Source: [Flexibacter] sp. ATCC 35103
GTDB taxonomy: Bacteria > Bacteroidota > Bacteroidia > Flavobacteriales > Flavobacteriaceae
Assembly: GCF_001975985.1 (NCBI RefSeq)
Contig: NZ_MTQF01000004.1
Coordinates: 497,621 to 561,620 of the forward strand
Direction of reading: 5' to 3'
DNA: 64,000 nt
This document shows positions 53,601 to 62,840 of this stretch, piece after piece (within the stretch, counting starts at the first letter, position 1; the number at the start of each line of letters is the position of its first letter). A program made the translations under genes and the position numbers. The notes under the pieces are model-generated. The model was not told the DNA's origin and made no database searches. It worked only from the letters and a program-made list of their open reading frames with translations.

Positions 53601-53851
53601 TTTCCGGCATCAGAAGCCATATATTTCATTCCGGGAACTCCATTTAAGGCTCTTTCCAGAGGAATTACAACCGCCTTGATCATTAATTCACCGTTAGATC
53701 CCGGATAATCTGCGGTAACATTCACCATTGGTGGTGAGATTGTAGGGAACTGTGTAATAGGCAAACTTAATACCGACAATACCCCTAAAAAGACAATGAT
53801 CAGCGATATTACTATCGACAGTACAGGTCTTTGAATAAATTTATTAAACAT
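50684..53851 (-). CDS. RND (HAE1-type) multidrug efflux pump
   Basis: 1055 residues with twelve membrane segments in two halves and two large periplasmic loops. The start FIQRPVLSIVISLIIVFLG is typical, as is segment 4 with LVLAIGVVVDDAIVVIEAV carrying the proton-relay Asp pair. GFIPNEDQGMFYAVIQTPPG and GLLGKNAVLIVEFA in the second half identify the hydrophobe/amphiphile group (AcrB/MexB class). It exports drugs or toxic amphiphiles using the proton gradient. It lies 25 bases after the adaptor gene and overlaps the outer-membrane factor gene. Confidence 0.95.
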   Translation of the reverse strand: MFNKFIQRPVLSIVISLIIVFLGVLSVLSLPITQFPTISPPMVNVTADYPGSNGELMIKAVVIPLERALNGVPGMKYMASDAGNDGEATIKVVFNLGTDPNQAAINVQNRVASVTNKLPPLVIREGIKITREVPSMLMYVNLYSTDKNTDMKFLYNYADINVLSELKRVNGIGSGDILGTREYAMRIWLKPDRMLAYKISADEIMEALSSQSLEASPGKTGESSGKRSQAFEYVLKYSGRFTTKEQYENIVVKSNANGELLRLKDVAKIEFGSSMYDIYSNLNGRPSAAIVLKQSFGSNANQVIEEVKAKLEKIKQRFPKGMDYEISYDVSKFLDASIEKVIHTLVEAFILVGIVVFLFLGDWRSTVIPAIAVPVSLIGTFVFMTFFDISLNLITLFALVLAIGVVVDDAIVVIEAVHAKMEEEHLSPLKATKKAMHEIAGAIIAITFLMAAVFIPVAFMSGPVGVFYRQFSVTMATAIILSGIVALTLTPALCAMMLKNNHGEVKKKTPVNVFIDGFNNKFNLAQGKYQNLLAKIVNRRAVTIIALLVFCAGTWLISSSVPSGFIPNEDQGMFYAVIQTPPGSSLERTNNIAEKLQKIAEKIDGVKSVSSLAGYEILSEGTGSNSGTCLVNLKDWSDRKHSVLEIMAELEEKSKDIAGANIEFFQPPAVPGYGAAGGFELRLLDKTGSNDYKKMEQVNNDFVKELNTHPELSNVFSFYSSSFPQYMMKVDNDMAQQKGVSIENAMNTLSTLVGSNYEISFIKYGINYKVIVQASPEYRAQPDDILKLYVKNNRDEMVPFSAFMRLEKVYGLSEITRHNMYTSTQISGSAAAGYSSGTAIKVIQEVAAKKLPRGYDIDWAGISADEVAQGNQAIWVFLICLGFVYLVLAAQYESFILPLSVILSLPAGIFGAFLLLKLTGLENNIYAQVAMVMLIGLLGKNAVLIVEFAIQRHAAGRSVLEAAMEGAKARFRPILMTSFAFIAGLLPLAFASGPGKIGNRTIGTAAAGGMLIGTICGVFVIPGLYYIFAKIAEKYKLVKHEEENPLTEEIDNNHV

Positions 53852-53876
53852 TTTATATTTTTTTTAATGATTAAAC

Positions 53877-54959
53877 CTATTCTGCTTTTAAGCGTAAATT
53901 GTTCATTACCGCTTTAGGAGATTGGAATTCAAATTTAATTTTGTCATTCTCTTTTACTTTCTGAACTCCTTCAAGTAAAATTTTATCATTTTCTGTAAGT
54001 CCGGTTTTAATCACATATAAATCAGGTATTTCGCCTGTAATAGTAATTTCTCTAGAATTTACTTTATTGTTTTTATCTACAACAAAAACATACTTTTTAT
54101 CCTGGATTTCGTAAGTTGCTTTTTGCGGAATCACAATAGCATTTTTAAGCGGCACAAGCATTTGAACCTGCCCAGTTTCTCCGTTTCTAAGTAACTTGCC
54201 TGAATTAGGGAATCTTGCTCTAAAAGCAATGTTTCCTGTTTCGTTGTTAAATTCACTTTCGATAACTTCTACGTTTCCTTTTTCTTTGAAAGTATCACCA
54301 TTTGCCAAAACCAAACTTACTTTATTGTCCGCACGGTCTTTTACATCTGTCTGATATTGTAAATACTCAGGTTCAGAAACGTTGAAGTAAGCAAACATCT
54401 GACTGTTGTCTGAAAGACTTGTCAATAGTTCCCCTTCATCAATCAAACTTCCTAATTTTAAAGGAATACGGTCAATTGTTCCGTCAAACGGAGCTCTGAT
54501 TTCTGTAAATGATAAATGAAGTTTTGCTAATGCAACTTCGGCTTTTGCAGATTGCAATTTTGCCTGAGCCACACTCAATTCGTTTTTGGAAACGATATTT
54601 TTATCTGCCAGTAATTTGGCGTTTTGTAATTCGATTTCTACTGATTTTTGTTCCGCCTGAGCTTTAAGTAATTCTGCCTGGTACATGTTTGGCATAATTT
54701 TAAACAACAGCTGACCAGCTTTTACAAACTGACCTTCATCTACATAAATGTTTTGTAGAAACCCTTTTTCCTGAGCACGGATTTCGATATTACGCACAGA
54801 TTTAATCTGCGAAACATACTCCTTTGTAAACGAAGTATCAATTCTAACGGGGTTAGTTACAGTAAACTTTTCCGCTTCTTCTTTTTCTTCTTTTTTAGTT
54901 GTACAACTGGTTAGGCACATCAGGGCAATTAAGCCTGAGAACAAGATAATTCTTTTCAT
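53877..54959 (-). CDS. RND periplasmic adaptor lipoprotein
   Basis: 360 residues with a lipoprotein signal (MKRIILFSGLIALMCLTSC). The two halves of the lipoyl domain (EIRAQEKGFLQNIYVDEGQF and LSFTEIRAPFDGTIDRIPLK) flank an alpha-hairpin (AELLKAQAEQKSVEIELQNA). Beta-barrel and membrane-proximal domains follow. It links the RND pump to the outer-membrane duct. It is the first gene of the operon; no local regulator is seen within 170 bases upstream. Confidence 0.93.
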   Translation of the reverse strand: MKRIILFSGLIALMCLTSCTTKKEEKEEAEKFTVTNPVRIDTSFTKEYVSQIKSVRNIEIRAQEKGFLQNIYVDEGQFVKAGQLLFKIMPNMYQAELLKAQAEQKSVEIELQNAKLLADKNIVSKNELSVAQAKLQSAKAEVALAKLHLSFTEIRAPFDGTIDRIPLKLGSLIDEGELLTSLSDNSQMFAYFNVSEPEYLQYQTDVKDRADNKVSLVLANGDTFKEKGNVEVIESEFNNETGNIAFRARFPNSGKLLRNGETGQVQMLVPLKNAIVIPQKATYEIQDKKYVFVVDKNNKVNSREITITGEIPDLYVIKTGLTENDKILLEGVQKVKENDKIKFEFQSPKAVMNNLRLKAE

Positions 54960-55131
54960 GATTTTTATTGGAAATTAAGCGATGAATGCTTGGAATACAG
55001 AGATTCCCTTAGATGAAAAATGCATCGGGCAGCCTTTAGTTATAACTTAACTTTCATACAAGAAGAAGTAAAAAAATACATCAACAAGATATGCAGGATT
55101 ACAACTTAGGTAACCGATGTATACTGTTGAA

Positions 55132-55515
55132 TCAAATTCTTAAAACCTGTTGAGTAATGTAAATAGGATTTGACTGGCCATTAAATGGCGCGAAGATTTT
55201 GAAACGATTGTAATCATTTACAATAGTCTGACCTGAAAATGAAAGATACCAATTATCAAGTAAACTGTAGTTTGCTGCAAAAAATTTATTGCTAAGTGCA
55301 TCTTTAAGATCATCACTTCCAAGATATTCCTCTTCAAGATCTACATCGGCATCTTCAATAATTGAACTCCCCTGATCCTGATTCGTAAATTTTACCCTGT
55401 GCTTTTTCTCAAGAGTATGTTGATGAAAGTTTTGTGGAGTACCAGCATTAAGATATTGCCCTCCGCCAAGCAGAAGCAAATTCATGAATACTAAAAATAC
55501 TATTAACTTTCTCAT
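55132..55515 (-). CDS. Exported protein of unknown function
   Basis: The ATG at 55515 (MRKLIVFLVFMNLLLLGGGQYLNA) begins a signal peptide, so the longer ORF to 55548 is trimmed; 127 residues result. The mature part has an acidic centre (EDADVDLEEEYLGSDDL) and an aromatic C-terminal half (SLLDNWYLSFSG, FKIFAPFNGQSNPIYI). No family is recognised. It lies upstream of the efflux operon on the same strand with a 172-base gap, so co-expression is possible but not shown. Confidence 0.6.
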   Translation of the reverse strand: MRKLIVFLVFMNLLLLGGGQYLNAGTPQNFHQHTLEKKHRVKFTNQDQGSSIIEDADVDLEEEYLGSDDLKDALSNKFFAANYSLLDNWYLSFSGQTIVNDYNRFKIFAPFNGQSNPIYITQQVLRI

Positions 55516-55774
55516 TTGGGTGCGAAAGTAATCAAAGTATCGAAACAAAAAAAGATTTTTTTATAAGCTTTAACATTTAATAAAAACGAAAACGTTTTCA
55601 TTATTTTATTAGCAGGAAATTATATTAAATTCTTAATCTTTTATGCGAAAAAATCATAAAAAAAAGGACTCGAATCATAATTATATTAAGAATGATTCTA
55701 AGAAGCCATCAAAACAATCAAAATCGTAAATATTTGATGCTCTATAAGTTATTCTATAAATATGATTATGGTTT

Positions 55775-56179
55775 CTATAGCGAAATTTCCATTATAATAA
55801 ATTCCTGTCCTTCTTTGCTAAAAATTTTGCCCGTGTCAATCATCCCAAATTTTTCGTAGAATGTTTTTTTGCTGCTTCGGGCATTGCACCATACTTTTCT
55901 TAAATTCTTCTGTTTTGCAAGCTCCAAAATATAATTTATCAGTTTTGAAGCGATTCCTTTTCCCTGAAAATCTTCTAAAGTTGCCAGTTTTCGAAACTGC
56001 ATTTCATCATTTGTTATAAAGCAGGAAATTATTGAAACCAATTTTTCATTTTCAAAAAAGCCAAAATGCAATCCTAAAGCATCTTCTTCTAACTGTACAA
56101 ACTCAAAAGGCATATCTGGCCACATTACTTCATGCCTGATCTGCCAGGTTTTCGAAGCTTCAATCTCTCTAATTTTCAT
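55775..56179 (-). CDS. GNAT-family N-acetyltransferase
   Basis: 134 residues. The acetyl-CoA binding motif A is visible as RKLATLEDFQGKGIASKLINYIL (Q-x-x-G-x-G/A), preceded by the beta strands of the GNAT fold and followed by VWCNARSSKKTFYEKFGM, typical of ElaA/YitH-like enzymes. It transfers an acetyl group to an amine of a small molecule or protein; the substrate is unknown. It is a single gene with no clear operon partner. Confidence 0.88.
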   Translation of the reverse strand: MKIREIEASKTWQIRHEVMWPDMPFEFVQLEEDALGLHFGFFENEKLVSIISCFITNDEMQFRKLATLEDFQGKGIASKLINYILELAKQKNLRKVWCNARSSKKTFYEKFGMIDTGKIFSKEGQEFIIMEISL

Positions 56180-56353
56180 ATCTCAATATTTTGAACAAGC
56201 ATACAAATTTACAGGATTTTAAAATTACATCTTACAAATTACCCGAAATCACACTTCTTTCATTATCAAAAACATACATCAAATAAATAAGATAAATCAT
56301 TCTTTTCTAATTAATAATATTTATTTTTATGTTATCTAAAAACAAATCCAGTT

Positions 56354-56917
56354 ATGAAAAAATTCATCTTAGTAATATTATTATGTATCAGTGCCAATGG
56401 TTTTGCACAATTAATACAGTTTGGACCTCAGGTTTCTTATAATATAACCTCTCCGCTTTCAGATGACTTTAGTTCAAAAAGCTCAGGAACCGGTATGGGA
56501 GTTGCAGGATTTGCCAGAGTAAATTTGTTGCTTTTTTATGGTCAGGGAGAATTTGGGTATGCCAAATCCAAATTTAGTGTTGCTCAAACCGGAATTGCAG
56601 AAACTGAGTATGAGTTATCAGGAACTGATGCTACGTTACTTGTGGGTTTTAAAATAGTTCCCTTAGGAAAACTGGGCAATGTTCGCATCTTTGCAGGATA
56701 TAACTGGAAAAGTTACTCCGATATTAAAGCAAATAATAATTTAAATTACATTGCTTTTGAGAAAAACAACAGTAGTATTCTTGGCGGAGTTGGCGTAGAT
56801 TTATGGAAACTGACTTTAGATTACAGATATCTTGCCGGAGTTACAGATCTTGATCCTTCAGGAAGAAACCTGAAAACTGCCGTTTCTAATATATCCCTTG
56901 GATTTAAATTTTTATAA
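56354..56917 (+). CDS. Outer-membrane beta-barrel protein (OmpA/PorT-like)
   Basis: 187 residues with signal peptide MKKFILVILLCISANGFAQ. The mature part alternates short amphipathic strands (QFGPQVSYNITSPL, GVAGFARVNLLLFYGQGEFGYAK) and ends in ISLGFKFL with a terminal aromatic/aliphatic pattern. This fits an eight-stranded outer-membrane barrel of the family common in Bacteroidota. The role is unknown. Confidence 0.75.
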   Translation: MKKFILVILLCISANGFAQLIQFGPQVSYNITSPLSDDFSSKSSGTGMGVAGFARVNLLLFYGQGEFGYAKSKFSVAQTGIAETEYELSGTDATLLVGFKIVPLGKLGNVRIFAGYNWKSYSDIKANNNLNYIAFEKNNSSILGGVGVDLWKLTLDYRYLAGVTDLDPSGRNLKTAVSNISLGFKFL

Positions 56918-56935
56918 ACTTAATTCAATCACATA

Positions 56936-56970
56936 AAAAAAGGGAATCAAATTATTTGATTCCCTTTTTT
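56936..56970. terminator. Bidirectional terminator
   Basis: AAAAAGGGAATCAAAT and its complement ATTTGATTCCCTTTTT pair around a very short loop between convergent genes. Confidence 0.85.
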
Positions 56971-56972
56971 AG

Positions 56973-57590
56973 TTATTTTACTTTAACATAAAATCGTTCT
57001 ATATTATTGCTGGTTATTTTCTCGACACCGTTTTCTCCTGTCTTACCTACATTAATAACATGTAACTCACTAGCACTATCATTTATGGCACAATTCCAAA
57101 CAGTTCCATCTGATAAAATAATATCTGAATATCCTGCATCTGACTGTTCTTTATTGTAGTAAACTAATTTCTCAGATTTAACCAGTTTCTTAAACTGCGT
57201 TTTCTTATTTTTCTCAAAAAATAAAATTTCGTCTTGCTTAATTTCCACCAACTCATCAAAATCTTTTGCTGGAGCAGCATTTGCTTGATTGGCAGCCCAA
57301 ATTGGTTTATCACCAATCATTTTCCAGGTACCCAAAGCCTGAGTCATTATGTTTTCTCTTAAAATCGTTTTTAGTGTATCTACTTTTTTAATAGATTCCT
57401 GCCCTATTTCACTGTCAGGTTTAATTTTTGAGGCAACATAAAACAAATCAATAGCTTTTTTAAAATCTGCTTTTTTATAATACGATACAGCCAATTCATA
57501 TCTGCTTTTTTGGAAGGCAAGTTTTGAATTATTTTGTGCCACTGTTTTAAAAGCGATTAATAAAACAATAAAAAATAGTTTTCTTTTCAT
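56973..57590 (-). CDS. Exported protein with one TPR-like unit
   Basis: The ATG at 57590 (MKRKLFFIVLLIAFKTVAQN) gives a signal peptide; the ATG at 57596 only adds two residues. It has about 205 residues. YELAVSYYKKADFKKAIDLF and VASKIKPDSEIGQE form a TPR-type helix pair. The C-terminal half is beta-rich with DEILFFEKNKKTQFKKLVKS and may be a lipocalin-like domain. It is a periplasmic or surface protein of unknown role. Confidence 0.65.
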   Translation of the reverse strand: MKRKLFFIVLLIAFKTVAQNNSKLAFQKSRYELAVSYYKKADFKKAIDLFYVASKIKPDSEIGQESIKKVDTLKTILRENIMTQALGTWKMIGDKPIWAANQANAAPAKDFDELVEIKQDEILFFEKNKKTQFKKLVKSEKLVYYNKEQSDAGYSDIILSDGTVWNCAINDSASELHVINVGKTGENGVEKITSNNIERFYVKVK

Positions 57591-57693
57591 TAACAATGTT
57601 GGTTTATTTTTTGCAAACCTAGTTTTTTATTCTGAATATTGCTTACGTTTTCCCACATTTGTTTTATTTAAATAAAAACCATCTTAGCATCAT

Positions 57694-57730
57694 AAAAAAA
57701 AGGAATCTATGATATTAGATCCCTTTTTTT
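57694..57730. terminator. Terminator between convergently spaced transcripts
   Basis: AAAAAAAGGAATCTA (57694 onward) pairs with TAGATCCCTTTTTTT (ending 57730). On the minus strand it follows the ACT-domain gene. Confidence 0.7.
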
Positions 57731-57760
57731 ACGATATTCATTTTTTTAAAGATTTACAAA

Positions 57761-58159
57761 CTACATTGAGTTTGAGAATAAACCCAGGATTTGCATGGCT
57801 TGAACTGCATCTTTTTTATTCACAAAAATGTGATCGTGATAAAAAGCCGCCACAACATTACAGCTAATTTCTTTGTCTGAAAGTGCTTTCGAAAATGCTG
57901 CCGTCAACCCCACAGCTTCTAATGAAGAGTGCACCGTAAGGGTTATCCAGGACATTACGACCGAATAATCCAGCCTTAATATATCTGCGGTTTCTTTTTT
58001 AAGAATTAATGTAATTGCTTCTTTTTCTTTAAAAAACATTTCAATCCCGTTAAGACTTATTCCTTCTAAATTTTCGACTTTACAAAAAACGTAATCACCG
58101 GGATTGTGCTCCGGTTTCATCGTTTTAAGCAATTGCTGCAAATCTTTTTCTCCTGACAT
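57761..58159 (-). CDS. ACT-domain protein
   Basis: 132 residues. The first half (GDYVFCKVENLEGISLNGIE, KEKEAITLILKKETAD) and the second half (WITLTVHSSLEAVGLTAAFS, VVAAFYHDHIFV) form two ACT-type beta-alpha-beta units, as in the small proteins annotated as ACT_7/DUF2241-like. Such proteins bind amino acids and may regulate partner enzymes. It lies 23 bases after the M1 peptidase gene and is probably in the same transcript, though a functional link is not obvious. Confidence 0.8.
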   Translation of the reverse strand: MSGEKDLQQLLKTMKPEHNPGDYVFCKVENLEGISLNGIEMFFKEKEAITLILKKETADILRLDYSVVMSWITLTVHSSLEAVGLTAAFSKALSDKEISCNVVAAFYHDHIFVNKKDAVQAMQILGLFSNSM

Positions 58160-58182
58160 TTTTATGCGTTTATTATTTAAAT

Positions 58183-60054
58183 CTATTTTACTGCCAAAGT
58201 ATTGTTCTCTGGTGTAGCATCCATAAAAATGCCACCATCAATTGTTATCAGCTCAATACGTTTGTTGTTTTTGATTGCAATAGAAACCAGTTTTTGATTG
58301 GTTTGCCAAACTGCAGGAGTTTGATGAATTATTTCTTTTGTTTTATCTGAATAGGTAACAACAACATCAAACGGAATCGCAAAACCCCCTACATTCTCTA
58401 CGGAAACAACATTTTTAGTTACACTTTTAACCGAAAGATCAATATAGTTATTGGTAAAAAACCAGTTATTAAAGAACCAATTCAGATTTTTTCCTGAAGC
58501 TGTATTTATCGAATTAAAATAATCCCAAGGAATAGGATGTTTACCATTCCAGTTATCCATGTAAGCATGCAATGATTTTTTGAATAAGTCATCGCCAAGC
58601 AAATCTTTTAAGGCAAGATATGACAAAGAGGCTTTTCCGTATGAATTGTTTCCGTAACCGACATCAGAAACCTGAGATGACATCGAAATTATGGGTTGAT
58701 CTTCTTCAGTCGATTTATCTTTGATATAATTTTCTACCCTAAATTGTTTGTAGAATTTATCAGCAGCTTCTTTACCATGTTCTGCAATCCCTATTAAATA
58801 TTCGAAAGTAGTTGCCCAACCTTCATCCATAAAGGCATAACGGGTTTCGTTGATTCCCATATAAAAAGGAAAATAAGTATGTGCCACTTCGTGATCCTGA
58901 ACCAATTGTGCAAAAACAGGATCTCCCATTTGCGAATCATTACACATCATAGGATATTCCATGTCTGCAAATCCCTGAAAAGCGGTCATTTTAGAAAACG
59001 GATATGGAACTCCCGGCCAACTATTCGAAAAGAAACTTAAAGCATATTGATTGTTTTTTACCGAGTCTGTAAAATCAGTTCCTTTTATATCATAAGCCGC
59101 CTGAACACTTGCACGACGATTTGTTTTTTTATCGACGATAACGCTGCTTGCATCCCATAAATAATGGTCGCTTAAACCAAAACATACATCTGAGATATTT
59201 TTAGCTTCAAATTTCCAGACATTCCAATCATTTTGTTTCGTTACAACACCAGTTTTTAATTCCTGCTCGTTTGCAATGTGCAAAATTTCATCTGTACCAT
59301 ACGATTTTTTTAAACGGGCAGAAAACCCCGGCTGTAAAACCTCATCAGGATTCAGAAAATCTCCCGTTGCATAAACCACATAATTTTTAGGCGCTTTTAC
59401 GGAGAAAGTATAGTCATTAAAATCATTATAAAATTCCTGACGATCTGTATGAGGCAATCTGTCCCAACCATTATAATCATCAAAAACACTAACACGAGGA
59501 TAACTGTAGGCAACAAAAAAAGTAGTTTCGTCTATTTGGCCTTCTCTTCCGCTTTCTTTAGACAAAGGATAATTCCATTCGATATTGATTGTTACCTTAG
59601 AATTTGGCGGTACAGGTTTTTTCATCTTTATATTTCCTACTGTTCCCCATTTTCTTCCATCTTCTTTATAAACTTCGTCAGCAATTTTCAATGAAGTAAT
59701 CGTTAATCCATCACTTAAAAAATCATTGCTTACACTACCGCTTCTTGGAGACGAAGGTTTATGCAGGTTATTTACAAACCGAATAGGCAAATTCCTTAAA
59801 GTATCCTTGCTGTTGTTTTCATAAACAATAGTTTCTGTTCCTGAAACAATTTTAGTTTTAGGATCTACAGCTATTTCCATAGTATATTTTGCATGATTCT
59901 GCCAGTAGTTTTTTCCTGGTTTTCCGTCAAGAGAACGCGTACCTTTTGCATAAGCATTTTTTATATTTCTGGGCATATAAAGTTCCTGTGCAAAAGTATT
60001 TTGTGCCAAAAATAAAAAGGCAACAAGTAATAATTGAAATGGTGTTTTTTTCAT
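58183..60054 (-). CDS. M1-family metallopeptidase, exported
   Basis: 623 residues with signal peptide MKKTPFQLLLVAFLFLAQNTFA. The zinc site HEVAHTYFPFYMG and, about 18 residues on, the third ligand in AFMDEGWATTFEY form the M1 motif HExxH-x18-E. The exopeptidase motif GxMEN is replaced by FADMEYPMM, a known variation in this subgroup. The N-terminal domain (YTMEIAVDPKTKIVSGTETI) is the usual M1 beta-saddle. It acts outside the cytoplasm on peptides from nutrient breakdown. Confidence 0.92.
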   Translation of the reverse strand: MKKTPFQLLLVAFLFLAQNTFAQELYMPRNIKNAYAKGTRSLDGKPGKNYWQNHAKYTMEIAVDPKTKIVSGTETIVYENNSKDTLRNLPIRFVNNLHKPSSPRSGSVSNDFLSDGLTITSLKIADEVYKEDGRKWGTVGNIKMKKPVPPNSKVTINIEWNYPLSKESGREGQIDETTFFVAYSYPRVSVFDDYNGWDRLPHTDRQEFYNDFNDYTFSVKAPKNYVVYATGDFLNPDEVLQPGFSARLKKSYGTDEILHIANEQELKTGVVTKQNDWNVWKFEAKNISDVCFGLSDHYLWDASSVIVDKKTNRRASVQAAYDIKGTDFTDSVKNNQYALSFFSNSWPGVPYPFSKMTAFQGFADMEYPMMCNDSQMGDPVFAQLVQDHEVAHTYFPFYMGINETRYAFMDEGWATTFEYLIGIAEHGKEAADKFYKQFRVENYIKDKSTEEDQPIISMSSQVSDVGYGNNSYGKASLSYLALKDLLGDDLFKKSLHAYMDNWNGKHPIPWDYFNSINTASGKNLNWFFNNWFFTNNYIDLSVKSVTKNVVSVENVGGFAIPFDVVVTYSDKTKEIIHQTPAVWQTNQKLVSIAIKNNKRIELITIDGGIFMDATPENNTLAVK

Positions 60055-60233
60055 AAGTGGTTTCAGAATTTTGATAATTAAATATTGGCTATACTACTTA
60101 GAGGCTTTTTTTGATCGAAAGTTACATTTATTTGTAAAAATTAATTTCGAAAAGTCGCAAAAGCGCAAAATTTTGTATTAATCTGTTAAGTTTGGCACTG
60201 CAACTCAGAACCTCAGAACGTTCAAAAATAAAA

Positions 60234-60263
60234 ACCGTCTAATTCTAAGAAGAAAAAGACGGT
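60234..60263. terminator. Possible weak terminator after gapN
   Basis: ACCGTCT (60234-60240) pairs with AGACGGT (60257-60263) across a 16-base loop, about 30 bases past the gapN stop. The stem is short. The surrounding 60055-60291 stretch holds no gene. Confidence 0.4.
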
Positions 60264-60291
60264 ATCTACAATTAATATATAACCTTGATCA

Positions 60292-61872
60292 CTACAAAAT
60301 ATAATCGGTATTAATAAAATTCGATTCCTTGCTGTTTAGCAATTCCTGTAAAATTTCATTATTATAATCGATATCTTTTGAAGCAACAAACGTACGAATG
60401 GAGAAGGAACGCAAAGCATCCGGAATACTCAAAGTACCCACTGCAGAATCTTTACGACCTGTAAACGGGAAAGCGTCCGGACCTCTCTGGCAAGAACTGT
60501 TGAGGTTTACCCTGCATACTAAATTTACAAGAGCATCGATAAGCGGTGCCAAGGTTTTGATGTCTTTACCAAACAAACTTACTTGTTGTCCGTAATTTGA
60601 TTCGGCCATATCTTCAAGAGGTTCATTGATATCTTTAAAAGAAATAACCGGTACAACTGGTCCAAATTGTTCTTCGTGATATACACGCATATTTTTGTCT
60701 ACAGGATATAAAACTGCCGGAAAAATATAATTCTCTGTATGTTTTCCTCCTTTTTCGTTCAGGATTTTTGCGCCTTTGCTTGTAGCATCGTCGATCAATC
60801 CCTGAATGTAAGCTGGTTTTTCAGTCTCAGGAAGTGGTGTTAATGAAACTCCTTTTTCCCAAGGATTTCCAAATTGCAGACTATCCACTTTTTCAGAGAA
60901 TCGTTTATTAAATTCATCAGCAATAGATTCATGCACATAAAGCACTTTTAAGGCTGTACAACGTTGCCCGTTGAATGATAAAGTTCCCGCAATACATTCC
61001 TGAATTGCTAAATCTAAATCGGCATCCGGTAAAATAATCGCCGGATTTTTAGCTTCTAAACCAAGAATCAAACGCAAACGGTTTTTATTTGGATGCTGAT
61101 CCTGTAATGCAATCGCAGATTTACTATTCCCTATTAATGCCAAAACATCAATTTTTCCTGATTTCATGATTGGCGACGCCACCTCACGGCCTCTGCCATA
61201 AACGATATTGATAACTCCTTTAGGAAAACTGCTTCTAAACGCTTCTAACAAAGGCGTGATACATAAAACACCATGTTTTGCAGGTTTAAAAATTACTGTA
61301 TTCCCCATAATTAAAGCCGGAATCAGCAAAGCAAAAGTTTCGTTTAAAGGATAATTGTATGGCCCAAGACATAAAACAACGCCTAGAGGTCCACGACGAA
61401 TCATAGCATTCACGCCTTGTACTTTTGAGAAGTAAGAACTACGGCTGTTTAATTCTTTATAACTATCAATTGTATCGTGAATATATTCTACAGTCCTGTC
61501 AAATTCTTTTTGCGAATCGCCAAGGTTTTTTCCAATTTCCCACATCAAAAGTTTAACCACTTCTTCGCGGGTTTCCTTCATTTGTTTTACGAAATTTTCC
61601 ATGCATTTGATACGATCAACCACTTTCATGGTTGGCCATAAACCCTGACCTTTATTATAAGCCGCATTTGCAGCTTCTACCACTTCTGCAGCTTCTTTCT
61701 CTGCCATAAACGGAATCGATCCTAATAATGTTGGCGTATATTTTTCTGTAGATGAAATGGTCGAAAACACAGGAGTAGTTTGCCCTGTCCATTGTTTTAA
61801 TTCGCCATTTACAAGATAAGTATCTTGATTTATAAGGGTTTTAATCTGATATTCTTCGGGTATTAAACTCAT
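60292..61872 (-). CDS. gapN: NADP-dependent glyceraldehyde-3-phosphate dehydrogenase (non-phosphorylating), GapN-like
   Basis: 526 residues of the aldehyde dehydrogenase superfamily. The catalytic Cys is in [13 protein letters not shown], the general-base Glu in [13 protein letters not shown], and the coenzyme region in [31 protein letters not shown] and [14 protein letters not shown] are standard family motifs, and the overall wording is closest to GapN-type enzymes, which oxidise glyceraldehyde-3-phosphate to 3-phosphoglycerate with NADP+. The length is slightly above the plant and streptococcal forms. Other aldehydes cannot be excluded. It is a single gene. Confidence 0.82.
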   Translation of the reverse strand: MSLIPEEYQIKTLINQDTYLVNGELKQWTGQTTPVFSTISSTEKYTPTLLGSIPFMAEKEAAEVVEAANAAYNKGQGLWPTMKVVDRIKCMENFVKQMKETREEVVKLLMWEIGKNLGDSQKEFDRTVEYIHDTIDSYKELNSRSSYFSKVQGVNAMIRRGPLGVVLCLGPYNYPLNETFALLIPALIMGNTVIFKPAKHGVLCITPLLEAFRSSFPKGVINIVYGRGREVASPIMKSGKIDVLALIGNSKSAIALQDQHPNKNRLRLILGLEAKNPAIILPDADLDLAIQECIAGTLSFNGQRCTALKVLYVHESIADEFNKRFSEKVDSLQFGNPWEKGVSLTPLPETEKPAYIQGLIDDATSKGAKILNEKGGKHTENYIFPAVLYPVDKNMRVYHEEQFGPVVPVISFKDINEPLEDMAESNYGQQVSLFGKDIKTLAPLIDALVNLVCRVNLNSSCQRGPDAFPFTGRKDSAVGTLSIPDALRSFSIRTFVASKDIDYNNEILQELLNSKESNFINTDYIL

Positions 61873-61918
61873 AGTCTGGTAATTTATGTTTGGTTATTAA
61901 TAGCGTATTAAAAGAAAA

Positions 61919-61939
61919 AAGAGGCTATTTGTGCCTCTT
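61919..61939 (-). terminator. Short terminator after the rhodanese gene
   Basis: AAGAGGC (61919-61925) pairs with GCCTCTT (61933-61939). On the minus strand an A-run on the plus strand becomes a T-run following the stem, 9 bases after the rhodanese stop. Confidence 0.65.
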
Positions 61940-61947
61940 GATTTGTT

Positions 61948-62259
61948 TTATGGATTTATGGTTTCACCTTCCCAATCCAGGATTCCACCAAGCAAGTTAT
62001 AGGCATTATTAATACCTAACTCATTCATAACCTGACATGCTTTAGCGCTTCTGGCTCCAGAACGGCAATACACATAATAATTTTTATTTTTATCAAGTTC
62101 TTCGATTTCATAAATAAAACCCTGACCTTTATTAATGTCAATGTTTACGGCATTCTCGATATAACCGTCATTAAATTCGTCTTCAGTTCTTACGTCCAGT
62201 ATAACTGCATTCTCGTCAGCAGCAAGCTGATTAACCCAATCTTCTTGTGATAAATTCAT
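61948..62259 (-). CDS. Single-domain rhodanese
   Basis: 103 residues, a single rhodanese domain. The active-site loop is YCRSGARSA, with Cys as the persulfide carrier and the CxxGxR pattern, and AVILDVRTEDEFNDGYIENA is the usual opening. It moves sulfane sulfur in the cytoplasm. It lies divergent from a Crp/Fnr regulator and a TauE/SafE permease, a set often seen around sulfide or sulfite handling. Confidence 0.92.
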   Translation of the reverse strand: MNLSQEDWVNQLAADENAVILDVRTEDEFNDGYIENAVNIDINKGQGFIYEIEELDKNKNYYVYCRSGARSAKACQVMNELGINNAYNLLGGILDWEGETINP

Positions 62260-62840
62260 AGTATCTGTTTTTTGTAAAATTACGACGTTTCTATTAATTA
62301 AAAACGTGCCAAATGCGATTTCGATTATTATTCTCAGAAAACGTTTTAGAGAAAGTATTATAATCAGTGAAACACAAATTTACTTACTATTTTTAAAAAT
62401 ACAGTCTATAAAATCGATAGAAAATAGGATTTTTTCATTTTCATAAAATGCATCTTAAAATGATTTTCTCATAATTAATACCATTTCAATCTGCTATCTT
62501 TGTATAAAATTGTGCACTTTAATTTTAATTTGATAAAAAATTTAGCCCCGAATTTCACAAATTTTTACAAATTAATTAGTAGCAATTATGAAAATTGATA
62601 AAAAAAATAAAAATCAAACACATAGAAACATAGGTTTTATTTTTGCGGTTTAGAAAAAAATAAATAACACATTATTTACACATAGCTATGTGTATTAATG
62701 CAAAGTGAAACGCCTTTTTTAAGAATCCAAAAGCTATGTTTTTATGTGTTAAAACATTTTAATATTTGATTTAAAAAATTTTATCTGTGCAAACCAGTTT
62801 AACCCGTAAAAATCTGTGGGCTATAATACCAAATTCATTT
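62260..62840. other. Gene-free region between rhodanese and Crp genes
   Basis: 581 AT-rich bases. A perfect -7 box TATCTTTG is at 62495-62502 (+), about 340 bases before the Crp ATG. At about 62784-62824 (gcaaaccagtttaaccc, then aaaaatctgtgggc) lies a degraded relative of the MITE-like element at 63474. No ORF or RNA gene was recognised. Confidence 0.45.

Noticed and set aside
62787..62840. Earlier start codon for the Crp/Fnr gene
   Set aside because: These 18 codons lie in DNA related to the dispersed inverted-repeat element, so the ATG at 62841 is preferred.
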